Assembly (NCBI RefSeq): GCF_000208745.1
Contig: NC_030858.1
Span: forward strand, 24,883,522-24,947,521
Reading direction: 5' to 3'
From: Theobroma cacao
Taxonomy: Eukaryota > Streptophyta > Magnoliopsida > Malvales > Malvaceae
DNA: 64,000 nt
The position numbers were made by a program, and so were the translations under genes. How positions within the stretch are numbered: the stretch's first letter is position 1; every line of letters begins with the position of its first letter. The notes under the pieces are model-generated. The model had not been told where the DNA came from, did no database searches, and was given only the letters and a program-made list of their open reading frames with translations. Positions 1 to 10,689 of this stretch are shown here, piece after piece.

Positions 1-1048
1 AAAAACACCTAAATAGCATGAAATTCATCAAAGTCCATTATCCAATTTCTCTCTTGAAAATTTCAGCCAAGGAGTGTGGGTGAAGGGCATGAAATTTCTT
101 GCTTGTTTTTCATGCTAAACATCACCAAACAACTAAAAACACAAAGATACCTTGAAATCTAACCAAACAAATCATCAAATCTTCTCTCCCTAAATTCAGT
201 CAGCCATGTATCCTTCATGAGATCTTGAATTTTAACCATGGTAATTGAAAAAGAATGCATAGGAAAGGTAGATCACAAGATAGAATTAAGAAATTTTACC
301 TTTACTTACTTAATTCCTTAAAATCCAATGAATTTTCTCTTGATTTTCTTCTCTAGAGTTTGTTCTATGATTTTTCCCTTTTGTTCTTGCCTTGGCTGGG
401 CAAGAGAAATGAGATGGGAGAGTTTTAGTTGTGTTTATAAAGGAAAATATAATAATATTAAAGCTTGACACTTGTCACCATGTGATTGGTCCATGCATAA
501 AACTTAATAATTAAGCATTTCTTCTGCACCACATAAAATCCCTCAATTATCCAAAGTATAAAATGAATTTCATGGGTTTGACAAGTGTCAAGGTGATGTA
601 AAATTCCAAAATTCTAATTACGTCCTTGTGGACAAGTGAAATGACCTTTTTGCCCTTATGTTCGAAAAATTTTCTAAATTAAAATTTTTCACTTCTCAAG
701 CTCAAATTATGTTCCAAATAGTCAAACTTGATCAAAATTTCATCCACCATCCCAAATTTGCCCTCGGGTGGAAAAATGACCATTTTACCTCTACGTTATG
801 AAAATTTTAATTTAACTTCAAATCAATCCCCGAACTCCGAATCACCAAATTAAGTCATTCTAAGATTCAATAACTCTCAATTGCATCTTAAAATCTTTAT
901 TTGAACTAGTTCGAGGCTTAAATCAACTTAGTTGTACCACTAGGTACACTACCGACTTTTGACTATTTTTTCGAGGTATTCAAGTATGCAAGCATGTTGT
1001 CAAATACATGAATGACATGGCAAGTATATTATAGGGCTGGGCTTGACA
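1..1048 (-). mobile_element. Long LTR of family C, 5' portion, cut by window edge
   Basis: Read on the minus strand from 1048 downward, this begins TGTCAAGCCC and follows the first kilobase or so of the two LTRs at 18270 and 22504. Shared blocks include GCCTCGAACTAGT, GCTTGCATACTTG and CAAAAGTCG. It also matches the part of the right LTR near 23400 (around position 120 here, the segment reading CACCAAACAACTAAAAACAC). The rest lies outside the window. It abuts remains of another element at 1049, so it probably inserted there. Identity to the other two copies is moderate, suggesting an older or different subfamily. Confidence 0.75.
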
Positions 1049-1109
1049 GGTACGCTACCTTATAGTTAGATTTAAATTCAGGGATCAAATTTCTTTTAGT
1101 GGGGGAGAA
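1049..1109 (+). other. Remnant interior of element A with polypurine tract
   Basis: A 60-base remnant precedes LTR A. It ends in a purine-rich run (AGTGGGGGAGAA) directly abutting a TG that starts LTR A, the arrangement of a polypurine tract in front of a 3' LTR. The rest of the element A interior is missing or lies left of the window, displaced by the family C LTR ending at 1048. Confidence 0.6.
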
Positions 1110-2323
1110 TGTGAAACATCGACTATCATAGATGTGTAGCGGAGGTAGACATGATGACGTGGATTAGGGGTAATTTCATCATTTTCTAGGTGAGCTTCTA
1201 GAAGTGGGTTTTTCTAACATTATTAAGGTCTAAATAGGCCTAAGAAATAAATGAATGACATATATAATAATGAAATAAACAAAGAAAATATAAATAATGA
1301 TAATTTTTATTGTAGGGGTAAAACGGTCATTTTGCATATCGAGTCTAAATTTTTAAGTTTTCGTGAACTCGAGTACTTCTAGAATATTATGGACTTTGTC
1401 TTAGTATCAAACGAGAAAAAAATTGAACCAAAGGAAAGAAAGGAGGCAAAGTCAACTATTGAATGGCACTTTTGTAAATAAATGGAGCTTTAATCAACTT
1501 TAAGCTTAAATATCTAATTTCCAGCAGCTTCTTCTTCTTTTTCTTCTTTTTCCTATCCTTTCTCTTCATTTCACGTTTTTCACCTTCCATGGAAGCCTCC
1601 CTTGAAACCTTTATAACTTTCCCAAAATTAACTTCATTTCTCATTCTTTTATACACCTTGTCATAAGGTTTTTCATACTCTTTTACTTCTACACCTCAAG
1701 AACCCTCAAAAGTCTTTCCTCAATACTTTCTCTCACTAGTTGGACATTTTAGAAAGAGAAAGAAAGAGATATTCCATAATAGCTTGAAAACTCTTGGAAA
1801 GGAATTCAAATTACAAAATCCACCAAGGTGAGTAATGAATTATGGTTGATTTTTAAGTTGTTGATAATGGTTAATAATTAGATTGTGAGTGTTTTATTGT
1901 TGATGTTGTTTATATTTTTTTTTTTTAGTGTGATTAGAGTAGAGTAAATAAATAGCCATTTAATGGTAATTGGAAGCTAGTTAAGAAAAACTAGTAAAAC
2001 TTGATTTAGGGAATGGCTTTTAGAATTTTATTAATGCCAATTTGGGTTGGTGTGATGCTGTTGTGTGTGATAGGTTCCAATGAGGCCCCACATCTCCATC
2101 TAGAGCATTAGACATAGTTAGAGTCGATCAATGCATCAACAAAAATAGTGAGTGAACTTGCATTAAAATGTTTTGGGGATAAACGCATACAAGCTTGATT
2201 GAATCACTTGAAATATTTGATTGATCTTTTCTTTAAACTATGCATGGGAGCAAGCCCTTGAGGAAATGTTTTTGCATTGTGAAATATGACTATGATGAAT
2301 CCATGTGCACTTATGTTATGTTG

Positions 2324-2350
2324 ATATATATATATATATATGATATATAT
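2324..2350. repeat. TA microsatellite in LTR A
   Basis: Alternating TA run of about 27 bases with one TGA interruption. Confidence 0.9.
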
Positions 2351-2389
2351 TGATAAGTAATATAGTGTGGTAATTACAACCGAGTGTGT

Positions 2390-2580
2390 GCATTGTGGGA
2401 GGGCACATGCCAGTGATGACGTGGTGTGATTCCAACTATGTGTGGTGTGGGAGTGTACATGATCTAATGACCAGAGGTTGTATATATGTTTGCTGTGCGG
2501 TGTGGGAGTGCACAAGATGATTCCAGCTATGTGTAATGTTATAGTGCACATGAGCTGACGATCGGTGAGTGTATGTATGC
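2390..2580 (+). repeat. Degenerate short tandem repeats in LTR A
   Basis: Four diverged copies of a unit containing TGTGGGAGNGNACATG followed by TGATGA or TGACC-like sequence recur every 40-60 bases. Subrepeats of this kind are common inside chromovirus LTRs. Confidence 0.55.
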
Positions 2581-3282
2581 TTATACATAAATGCTATAGA
2601 GATGATCATACATGCTATAAAACTGTTTATATATGCTATAGAAAGGATAAGGAAATAAGATATGATTGTATTTATTGTCGAGTGTTGGAAATTGTTAACT
2701 AATTTCAAATTGATTTTCGTTGCAACAGAACGAATTTTCAATGCAGCAAAACCCCCCCTTAATTTCATTAGCCTTGATTCTTGCTGTAGCGAAAATGAAT
2801 CTTGCTGTAGCGAGAAAGTCTCAGGTGGTTCACTTAATCTGTTTTCAGACTCAAAGGCAGTTGTGACCTAAATGGAGGCGTTCATGTGCATTCACCCTTT
2901 GGTAAGTATTTTGGCATTCAGTTACCATACCCTCACCCAAGGTCACTCCGCTAATCGTTAGAAGTCTTTGGTATGTATATATATACACTCGATGTAAATT
3001 GTTAAGATTTAGGTTACAAACAATAGATGTATATTTGGATTGATGACGCCATTATAAGATGGCAATGAATGAATGACAATTTTTTGGGTTTATACAATTA
3101 TAAATATTTAGTTGCCATGTATGTTACTGAAATACGCATAGTTAAGAATCAAGATTTGTGGTTTAGGAATGGTGACGTAATGAAATGATGAACAAGATTT
3201 CATAAAAAGGCTTGCTTGGGCTTAGCGGGTTGTGCCCATTAGGCCCATACATTGGTCATGGCCCCAATTTTAGGCTGTGACA

Positions 3283-4445
3283 GACTTGGGTTGCCGACAG
3301 GCTGTTAGACATGGCTGGAGCCATGGTTTGTGTTGTACATACATGGCTAGGCCACAAGATATTATGCGCAGTTGCGACCGCTTCATTTCTCTGATATTGG
3401 CCAACATCGTTGAGACTGCCATGGCATGTGGGATCCGATAGAGCGAGGCTCTCGAATGTTATTACATGGTAGTGAGACCATGAGTTTTTTATTATTATTC
3501 CCTACTCGAGAGTGACATCTCTTTGGGTTTTTAAACTCGTATTTCTATGCATGGTGAAAACTATAAGATTTTCTACTGTTCCTCGGTTTATACAATGATA
3601 TAGATTTAACTCCTCGCATACGAGGTGAATTGTGGTTTGCGCATAAGCTTGATTAATATTTGATTTGCGGGAGCTTGAACGATTCTATTGATTTTATTTG
3701 AGTAAAATGTCAATTGATTTCGACATTAGAAATCTTTTTCATACACTGGTTTTAATGTAATACATGAACTGATTTGATTTGAATGAAGTTATTAAATAGT
3801 TTCGACGTGGAAACTTTTATTCACACTAGATTGATATATTTTTGGTTTGAAATAACTATCTTGCAATAAAATTCTTGATTTTCATATAAGGCACAAATCT
3901 CCGATTTAAGTTTAAATAGTTATGTATTTGTATATTTTTAACATTCAAATTTATCTGCTTTACGTTTGTTTCCCATCTACACCCTACTCACAAAGTCTAT
4001 GATCACTAATTCTGTGAGGCTCACCCCCCTTATTTCCTTTTGTAAATAAGTAAACTGCTCAAGTGTGCTGTTCAACACACCGACACTTACTATAGTGTAG
4101 GTAATTGCACCTCTTAGCCTTCCATTCCGAGTCGCTCCGCTATTAGAGGTCGAGTCATAGCACTTTGTTATTAATATGTAAATGGATATTGGTTTGATAT
4201 AAATGACAAATTGGAGATTTTAGGCTGTGATGTATATACTTATGGTTATATAAGTTAAGGATCAAATTGATTCATCATGCCATGGTTCAAATCATGACAC
4301 AAGTGTATATAGTTTAAGCATTAATATGGTTTGGTGAACGTGTAGAGTGATTGATGGGTATTTCTATTAAGGCTTGTTCGGGACTTGGTGGGTCTCTCTC
4401 CCAGAGGTCTCGGACGTCGGTAGCAACCGAGGAGCAGTCGTTACA
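3283..4445 (+). mobile_element. LTR B fragment (3' part) of a chromovirus-like element
   Basis: This ends GCAGTCGTTACA, matching the terminus GTCGTTACA of the 4-kb LTR at 63621. It also shares with it the internal block near 3990-4150 (compare about 63030-63190): TCACTAATTCTGTG, then a CACCCC run, then a GCTAGAGGTC-like motif. The 5' part is absent because LTR A occupies the left side. No primer-binding site follows at 4446; instead element G2 sequence continues, so this looks like a 3' or solo LTR inserted in G2. Confidence 0.6.
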
Positions 4446-5582
4446 CGGCTAGGATTTTGCCTTGAGAGAGAATCAAGCAAATTCTAGAATTCATGACATA
4501 ATCTAAATTTTATATGAACACCAACTTTCTCTAAATAATCACAGTAATTAAAGGCAAAAGATATAGTGCACAAAATTATGGAAATCACATCCAAACAATG
4601 ATACTAAATAAAAGAATTTAGCATGAATCCAAACAAAACCCTTGTTCACCTAAAGCTAAAAATTCAAGACAACTAGTTATCATCATTGGATAAGGAAATC
4701 ATCGAAAAAAATTTTGGCATAACTCTACACTAGATTCCTAAAAATTCAATCAAGTATAAAACTTTAAATGATCAACTAATCCTAATTACTTAAAGTCTAA
4801 ATAAACATGCAAATAAAATTAAAGCTAAAACTTCTACAAAACATTCACCAATCAGCAAAATAAAATAAATTCACCACTCAAACTTAAGTTAAACATTATC
4901 CTCAATGTTAGAAAGAATAAATGAAAGGGAAAAGAATACTCCCTTGATAGTTTAATGAATCTGGAGAAGCTCGAATCCTCCTATTCTTCCTCATCATCCT
5001 CTGCCTCTTTGTCACCCATGGGATAATTGAGAAACTTTGTTGAGAACTTTCTTATTGAGACTATTATAGAGGTTGAAGGAAGGTGTAAGTTGGTTGGGTG
5101 TAAGAACTTAAAGAAGTAAACTTGGGTGTTGGAGGATTTGGAGGGAAAAACTATTCTAGGAATAAAAGGGTAATGGATGTGCGGCTAGGGCTTTGTTTTT
5201 AGAAGGAAGAGGGAAGAATTTAAAATTGAAGGGGTAGGCGGGTGGGGGGTTTGTTCCCGAACGAGGCCCATGACTCTCATAATTGTGCACCGCGACGCTC
5301 GATAGTTTGGTTTTTTTCCTTTACCGCTTTCGATTTTAGCATCGTGGCACTACCTTTGAGGGCAGCGGCTTTGAGCATTCTACTTTTTTTGCTTGTCCAC
5401 TTCAGGTTTGAGCATCGTGGCTTTACTCTTTGAAGGCCGAGGCACTGAAGTTTTTTTTTTTTAATTAAATGGTACCTATAAAAATAATATAAATTTATTA
5501 GTAAATTTTTAATAATAAAAATTAAATAAAAGAAAATAAATTAAAAGGATTAAATTAAGTTCTAATGCTGAGATTACCTTTC

Positions 5583-5596
5583 AAGAAGCGCTTCTT
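5583..5596. repeat. Perfect 14-bp palindrome after pol of G2
   Basis: AAGAAGCGCTTCTT is self-complementary and sits just past the integrase tail. The same 14 bases occur at 45530-45543 in the related element. Confidence 0.85.
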
Positions 5597-5599
5597 TAC

Positions 5600-5920
5600 A
5601 ATCACTAGCTTGACCATGGCATTCCTTTCTGGACTACTTTATAAGGCTCAAGGCTTTGTTTATTGACCTTAACTGCTCTAGTAAGCCCACTGTAAATCTT
5701 TATAACATAATGACGATGAATCTTCACCACTTTGAAGGTTTTCCACCAATATGCTTTAAGATTCCATGGCAATAGATGGAGTTATAAATCAGAAAATACT
5801 ACTCGTTATCCAACCACAAAATCAATATGACTTTATAATGGTAAATTATGCTCTTCATGACATTGCTCAATTCTAATAAGTGGTGATGGCTCTGACTCAA
5901 GAGTTGGCACTTGTTTCGTT
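5600..5920 (-). pseudogene. Integrase C-terminal tail of G2
   Basis: The minus-strand translation shows LLPWNLKAYWWKTFKVV and then VNKQSLEPYKV. These correspond to the typical Athila/Tat integrase ending, in which an LFPGKLKSRW-like block is followed by a VNGQRLKPY-like block. Upstream stop codons and the absence of the HHCC and DDE core show that only the tail survives. It is followed by the conserved AAGAAGCGCTTCTT palindrome that normally sits just after the pol stop. Confidence 0.6.
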
Positions 5921-5989
5921 GAAGCTCGTGGAATAAGCTTACCTTTACCCTAATCAACTAAATCCACTTTATAGCAATTATCTGTATAG

Positions 5990-6400
5990 GGATACTAAGT
6001 TAAATTGGACAAATTAAATACTACTTCCTCTTCTCTAACTTTGATATTTATTTTGCCATTCTTCACATCAATAATTGTTCCAATTGTAGCTAAGAATAGT
6101 CATCCAAAAATAAGAGGAATCTCAACATCATCTTCAAACTCAAGCACAATGAAGTCCACTAGTATGTACAAATGCCCAACTTTAACCAAAACATTCTCAA
6201 TAATCTCAACTAGGTGCCTGATTGTTTTGTCGACTAATAGCAAGGTAACTGTAGTAGGCTATATCTACTTAAATCCAAGTTTCCTAGTAATAGACAAACG
6301 CATTATTGAAACACTAGCACTCAAATCACACAAAGCTTTAGAAATTTTAAAACTACCAATAGTGCAAGGACTAAAAAAATTCCCTAGATCTTTAAGCTTT
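5990..6400 (-). pseudogene. Retropepsin (aspartic protease) of G2, decayed
   Basis: Minus-strand reading gives SKALCDLSASVSIM, matching the family's CDLGASINLMP active-site block with the glycine replaced by serine, then IPLIFGWLFLAT, matching the GRPFLAT flap region. The protein is interrupted by stop codons (for example in the K-I-stop segment near 6270). A retropepsin needs the D-[ST]-G triad, so the substitution plus stops make it inactive. It would have processed the Gag-Pol polyprotein. A 174-codon plus-strand ORF lies over it but is only its antisense. Confidence 0.7.
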
Positions 6401-6954
6401 GGTGGAAAGCTTATTCTGGATTATAGCACTGCACTCCTCAGTAAGTGCAATAATGTCAAACTTTTCCAATTTTCTCTTCTTGGTCAAGATATCTTTCAAA
6501 AACTTCACATAGCTTGGCATGTTTTCTAAAGCTTCATCAAAAAGAATATGAATGTGCAACTTTTTGAATACATCAATAAATCTTTGGAATTATTTGTTAA
6601 GTTTTTGCTTTTGAAAACATTGAGGAAAAGATGGCGGAGGTGTTGGTGTAGGTTTTAATTGTGATTTTTCCTTGAATTTTTTAGCGAAATTTTCAATCAC
6701 TACTTTTTTAGCATCATTTTCAATTTCATTAGATCGAATTGAAATTTTCAAATTTAACTCTTTATCCCTTACCCCTTTACTTACATTTTTCCCACTATAG
6801 AGAGTGATTTCCATATAATATTCCTTAATTTTTCTTCTTGGGTTGGGTTCTATGTCACTAGGTAAGTTACCTTGAGGTCTGTTATTAAGAGCACTAGCAA
6901 GTTAGCCCACTTGTGTTTCAAGATTTTTGATTGATGCTACTTGACTTTAAAGAA
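6400..6954 (-). pseudogene. Gag C-terminal region of G2
   Basis: Minus-strand translation shows a PTPTPPPSFPQ-like proline stretch, then FQKQKLNK and FDEALENMPSYVKFLKDIL. This is the conserved end of Athila/Tat Gag just upstream of protease. The N-terminal side (SIKNLETQVGQLA near 6900) is lost at the junction with the copia LTR at 6954/6955. At least one frameshift separates the blocks. Confidence 0.65.
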
Positions 6955-7763
6955 TGATACACCCAATCAAGTAATCCAAGCTTGAATAAACCCCTTTAGA
7001 GTATCTCGCACACTTTAAGTAATCAAGAAGAAGAGAAATAAAGGTGTACCTATTATCACTGACTTGATCTAAGTGGTACAAAGCGAAGTGCTTCAATCTT
7101 TTACAAGGATAGGAGTGAAGTATAGAAACTATGCTAAAGGTTTTTGCAATTTTTGAGCTCTTTTTGATCTTGGAAGCCTTGGATATGTTTCTTAACCGTT
7201 GGTAGTATCTTTTATACTTGGAAAATCAACTCTAATGGATGTTTGACAGATTTTGACTGTTGGAAATAGTTTGGAGTTGGTTCTAACCGTTAATCAGTCT
7301 TCTAGCTTCAAATTCAAATTTTTAGACAAAGAGCTCTTAGTTGACTAACATACTTCTTAGTCTATTAAGTTGGTTCTGTCTTCTGATCCTAGTTCAGGTA
7401 GTAAGCTCTTAGTCGACTAACGATTCCTCTTAGTCAATTAAGTCAGTTCTATTTCTGAACTCTGCTTCTAGCAGTAAGCACTTAGTCAACTAACAATATC
7501 TCTTAGTTGATTAAGTTAGTTCTGTTTCTAAACTGGCCATCTTCACTTTTGAGTTTAGTTGACTTACTTCCTTGATTATCCGACTAAGTGGCTTCTGTTT
7601 TGTGGCTCAAATGTAGCTCCTCATTCTTATGGAATTTGATATTCCTTTTTTAGTGATTGATTTATTATTAGCATACATTTTTCATCTTGCACACTCAAGT
7701 AACAAAGTTAGACATAAATGAGTGGGAATGTTTTATTATCATTAAAAACTAATGGAGCCAACA
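6955..7763 (-). mobile_element. 3' LTR of the Sirevirus-like element, truncated
   Basis: It aligns along its length with 15890-16696 and starts (minus strand) TGTTGGCTCC at 7763. It stops at ATACACCCAATC, where the 5' LTR continues for about 370 more bases; here the G2 gag takes over. A deletion across the insertion edge, removing the LTR end and G2 sequence, is the simplest explanation. Confidence 0.8.
7336..7530. repeat. TTAGTCGACTAA subrepeats in 3' LTR
   Basis: Three units of about 75 bases each contain a TTAGTCGACTAA-like palindrome and a second CTTAGTCGATTAAG half about 20 bases on. The same array is in the 5' LTR. Confidence 0.75.
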
Positions 7764-7780
7764 ATGTCCCCCTTTTTTAT
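7764..7780 (-). other. Polypurine tract of the Sirevirus-like element
   Basis: On the minus strand AAAAAAGGGGGACAT directly abuts the LTR start TGTTGG. This is the primer for plus-strand synthesis in LTR elements. Confidence 0.75.
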
Positions 7781-8534
7781 GATGACAAATCATTCCTTGA
7801 TTAACAGCACAGTGTCTATTAGTTTTTTTTATTTTGTAAAAAATGAGGGTTTTCTCCCCTTGAATGAGTACTCCCCTTTAGAGTATGCATGATTTTATTA
7901 TTCGCTTCAGGAGGTTTTTATTACTTCTTAAAAAAATGATAGATATAGATTCATATATCATCAATGTTGTAATTAATTGTCTGTCATATTATTTTCAGAC
8001 CTTATTCAATCCAAAACTAAATGCCATAAACCATCCAACAAAAATATCAGCATTCATACTTATTCTCAACCAAATTCCATTCACAATATCATAACAAAAA
8101 TTAGTTATCAGCATAACAGCCCAATATCAGCACCCAATCTTTAAATAGCAGTAGTCAAAAGAGCATAAATATCAAGAACAGATTTAAATGTTTAACCAAC
8201 AGCATATAATTTTCAACACAATATCATAAATAGCAAAGTCAAATTCAATTGTTCAACTGTTAGCAAAACAAAAACAGCTTAATCATCATAGTCAAAGTTC
8301 CTAAATTGCCCCTCGATCATTTCTACCTTCTATCTCCCCTAAGCTTCCTATTTCTCCTAAGGCTCTATTATGTTTTCCCCTTTTTTTGTCATCAGTAAAC
8401 AGGGTTGTTCAATCAGTGTCTAAAGAAATAGAAGGGGTAGACTCATTAGTGCTAAAGTATACATTAAGGGGTTTAGGAGAAGGTTTAGGTGATGGTCTTT
8501 TGGGTGAGGCTTCAGGGGATTGGTCTAAAATTTA
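7781..8534. other. Non-coding 3' region of the Sirevirus-like element
   Basis: AT-rich sequence between the extra ORF and the polypurine tract. It contains several AATATCA/CAGCA-type degenerate repeats (7990-8250). No gene seen. Confidence 0.5.
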
Positions 8535-10297
8535 GAGTGGACCTTGAGCAGAAGAGATGGTTGAGGGTTTGGCTTTTTCAGCTATCCTGGAAGACTTTCT
8601 TTTCTTGAGGAATTTTGTTTTTGTTGCCATGGTCTTCCTTCCTTTACTAGGAAGTTTTGGGTTCTCTTGTGTTGGTGCAGCAACTCTTTCTTTGTCTTTA
8701 CCAAATTGGTTAATCTGCCCTGTAGTGTGCATTGACTTAGGGGATGCTCTGACAGATGTAGACTTCTGAGCTTTAGCCTTTTCTGCTTCTTTCTCTGCTT
8801 GTTCTTCTCTGATCATTTGATGGAAAATATCCATGATTGAAACTTCCTCTGAGTTAGGTGAAGATGGTTGTTCTGGCTGTGGTTCATGATAGGATGGAGA
8901 ATTTTCAAATAAGCCAAGCACTTTAGTGCCTTGATCGAATTCATCTTTATTTTGAGGCTCAATAGTGGGAGATTTCCTTGGTTGAACTGATTCTGGTTCA
9001 TGACCTTCAAGCTAAAAGGCAGGACTTTCAGCAGCTTGTTCTGCTGGTGTTGGACTTGCTGTTACAAAAGTGCTTTCAGTTGCAAGACCAGTAGATGATT
9101 TTTCTTTTTCTTTCATCAAGTTTTTCAGCCCTTTCAACTTATCCTCAATTTTCTAAATCTTTACTGACTGATCAGTGAGTTTTGCATCGATCCTCATTAG
9201 CAAGTTCAAAATCATTTCATTTGAGATCTGGAAGGAGGCTGTCTCTGTTTGAGCAGGAATTGCAGAGACCTTAGGGGTCTTGGCAAACTTTTCTCCTTCA
9301 AGTTTGTACCCCATATTTGGCAAACTTCCTAGGTAGATTGCATGGTCCCTGCTTTTTACTTGATCATTCTTATATCTTTAGCTCTATACCCTCTTTTTCT
9401 TCACCAGTGAGGTGATTATGTTCCTATAAGGTAGATTTACTTTATCAATTTGACAGGCTCCTCTCATCCTTTCGACCATGAATCGGCCTAAGTTGAGTGG
9501 AGCAGCATTGAAGGCATGCTCCATCAGCCACATGTCCTGAAGACTTACGTAGTTGAAGCTGCCACTTCTCCCATGAATATTTGCAGCAATGAAGTAATGC
9601 AGGATTTTAATCTGTGGACTTTTGATTAAACTGGCATAACTTTTGCATGAATATCTTTCTTTCCTATGATTATCTCCCACAGAGATGAGGGATCATAATT
9701 TTTAGGAATTTCATAATCACCCTCTTTACATTCAATTTTGAGCAGACTTTCTAAATCTGCAGCAGTCACCACAAACTCTTTTCCATTTAGGAAGACATTC
9801 AAATCATCATTAATGAAATCCTCAAGATCCTCAGGATCCTTAAGTTCATTCTCATCTAATGCTATGCTTGCATAAAATTCTTTTACAAGACTAGCACTAT
9901 AGGTTCTATTCTTAAAAGTGCTAAATTTCTTCAATTTCATTTCCTTAAAATAATTCGATAATCTTACTTGAATTTTAAGGGTCTCATCAAAGCTATCCTA
10001 GTCGATAAATTTACCACATGTAATCAAAGCATTTTCTATCTTCTTAAACCTATCCTCATGAGCTTTATTTATAAACTTTAAAGATAGAATATTACCTTTC
10101 TTCGAGAGTTTTCCTTTTTCTTTCTTTTTCTCTGATTTATGTTCCTTCTCTGTCTGCTTTTTCCTAGTTTTCTCAACCATAGAAGCGGACATAACTCTTT
10201 TCTTCTTTGTTTGAATTTCTGCTGGTGGACTCTCTTCCATTGGTCATTTTCCCTTTTTCTTTTCCAAAGCACTACTGGTTAATGTGGTTTTAACCAT
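8535..10297 (-). pseudogene. Extra ORF downstream of copia pol (plant retroelement ORF)
   Basis: Several minus-strand segments join into one former protein. There is a basic lysine-rich N-terminus (from 10297), then LKFINKAHEDRFKKIENAL and MKLKKFSTFKNRTYSASLVKEFYASI. An acidic stretch follows, then NDDLNVFLNGKEFVVTA with LWEIIIG, then, in another frame, LHYFIAANIHGRSGS and a proline/serine/lysine-rich tail to 8535. The central block resembles the 'putative plant transposon protein' domain of ORFs beside plant LTR elements; that assignment is from memory. Sireviruses carry an extra ORF here, sometimes called env-like, but I see no clear signal peptide or membrane anchor. Frameshifts near 10190, 9650 and 9010 and a stop after CGKFID disable it. 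Confidence 0.55.
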
Positions 10298-10689
10298 TTT
10301 GGTTTTGAGCAATTTAGGCTTAAGGTTTCGTGAGTTTGAAAATGAAAGATTTCAGTTTCAAGAGGGTTAATTTCAAATGAGAGAAAACTAAGAGAGAATG
10401 AGTTAAGAGAGATTAATCTTTCTCAAAAATCATTAGTCTCCCCCTCTTTAAGTATGGTTGGTAACCCTCTCTTTCAAAATTCAAAAATTTACCTCTCATT
10501 TTATTTTTTTATTTTTTTTTTTGGCTAAGCAGTTTTTCCCTCTTTTTCTTCACCCGATAGGCTGACTCTGTTTACTTTTACTATTTTATTCATTCTATTT
10601 GACTGAGTCTTATTATTTAAGGAAACAGAATGCTCTTAGTTGATTAAGCTATTCTCTTAATCAACTAAGCACCTTCTGTCTTATGAATG

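Larger units (their letters stand above)
1110..3282 (+). mobile_element. LTR A, 3' LTR of a Ty3/gypsy chromovirus-like element
   Basis: The stretch starts TGTGAAACATCG right after a polypurine tract and ends GGCTGTGACA, giving TG...CA termini and about 2.17 kb. Its last 100 bases (AAGGCTTGCTTGGGC... onward) are laid out like the ends of LTR B (4445) and of the 4-kb LTR at 63621, so the three are related. It contains a TA microsatellite and degenerate GTGGGAG repeats. No protein-coding signal was seen; the short ORFs have no recognisable content. LTR B sequence continues directly at 3283, consistent with A having inserted into B, but I could not identify a target duplication. Confidence 0.6.
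4446..6954 (-). mobile_element. Athila/Tat-like Ty3 element G2, 3' half (gag-PR-INT tail-3' UTR)
   Basis: On the minus strand the order is gag C-terminus, protease, a proline/leucine-rich linker, the integrase C-terminal tail, then a non-coding 3' region. That region runs with the 3' region of the element at 42291-48474: both contain AAACATTGAGGATAATG-type sequence followed by a G-rich AAGTTTG tract. RT, RNase H and the integrase core are missing. The left side ends at LTR B and the right side at the truncated copia LTR. The matching 5' LTR start is at 16697-17020, so this and that piece were once one insertion. Confidence 0.7.

Noticed and set aside
3269..4231. Possible small insertion between two TTTTAGGCTGTGA copies
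   Set aside because: The sequence between them matches LTR B layout, and 3282 is better explained as the end of LTR A; the repeat is short enough to be chance or shared ancestry.
6005..6529. 174-codon plus-strand ORF with hydrophobic start
   Set aside because: It is the antisense of the G2 protease/gag region, whose minus-strand motifs are recognisable.
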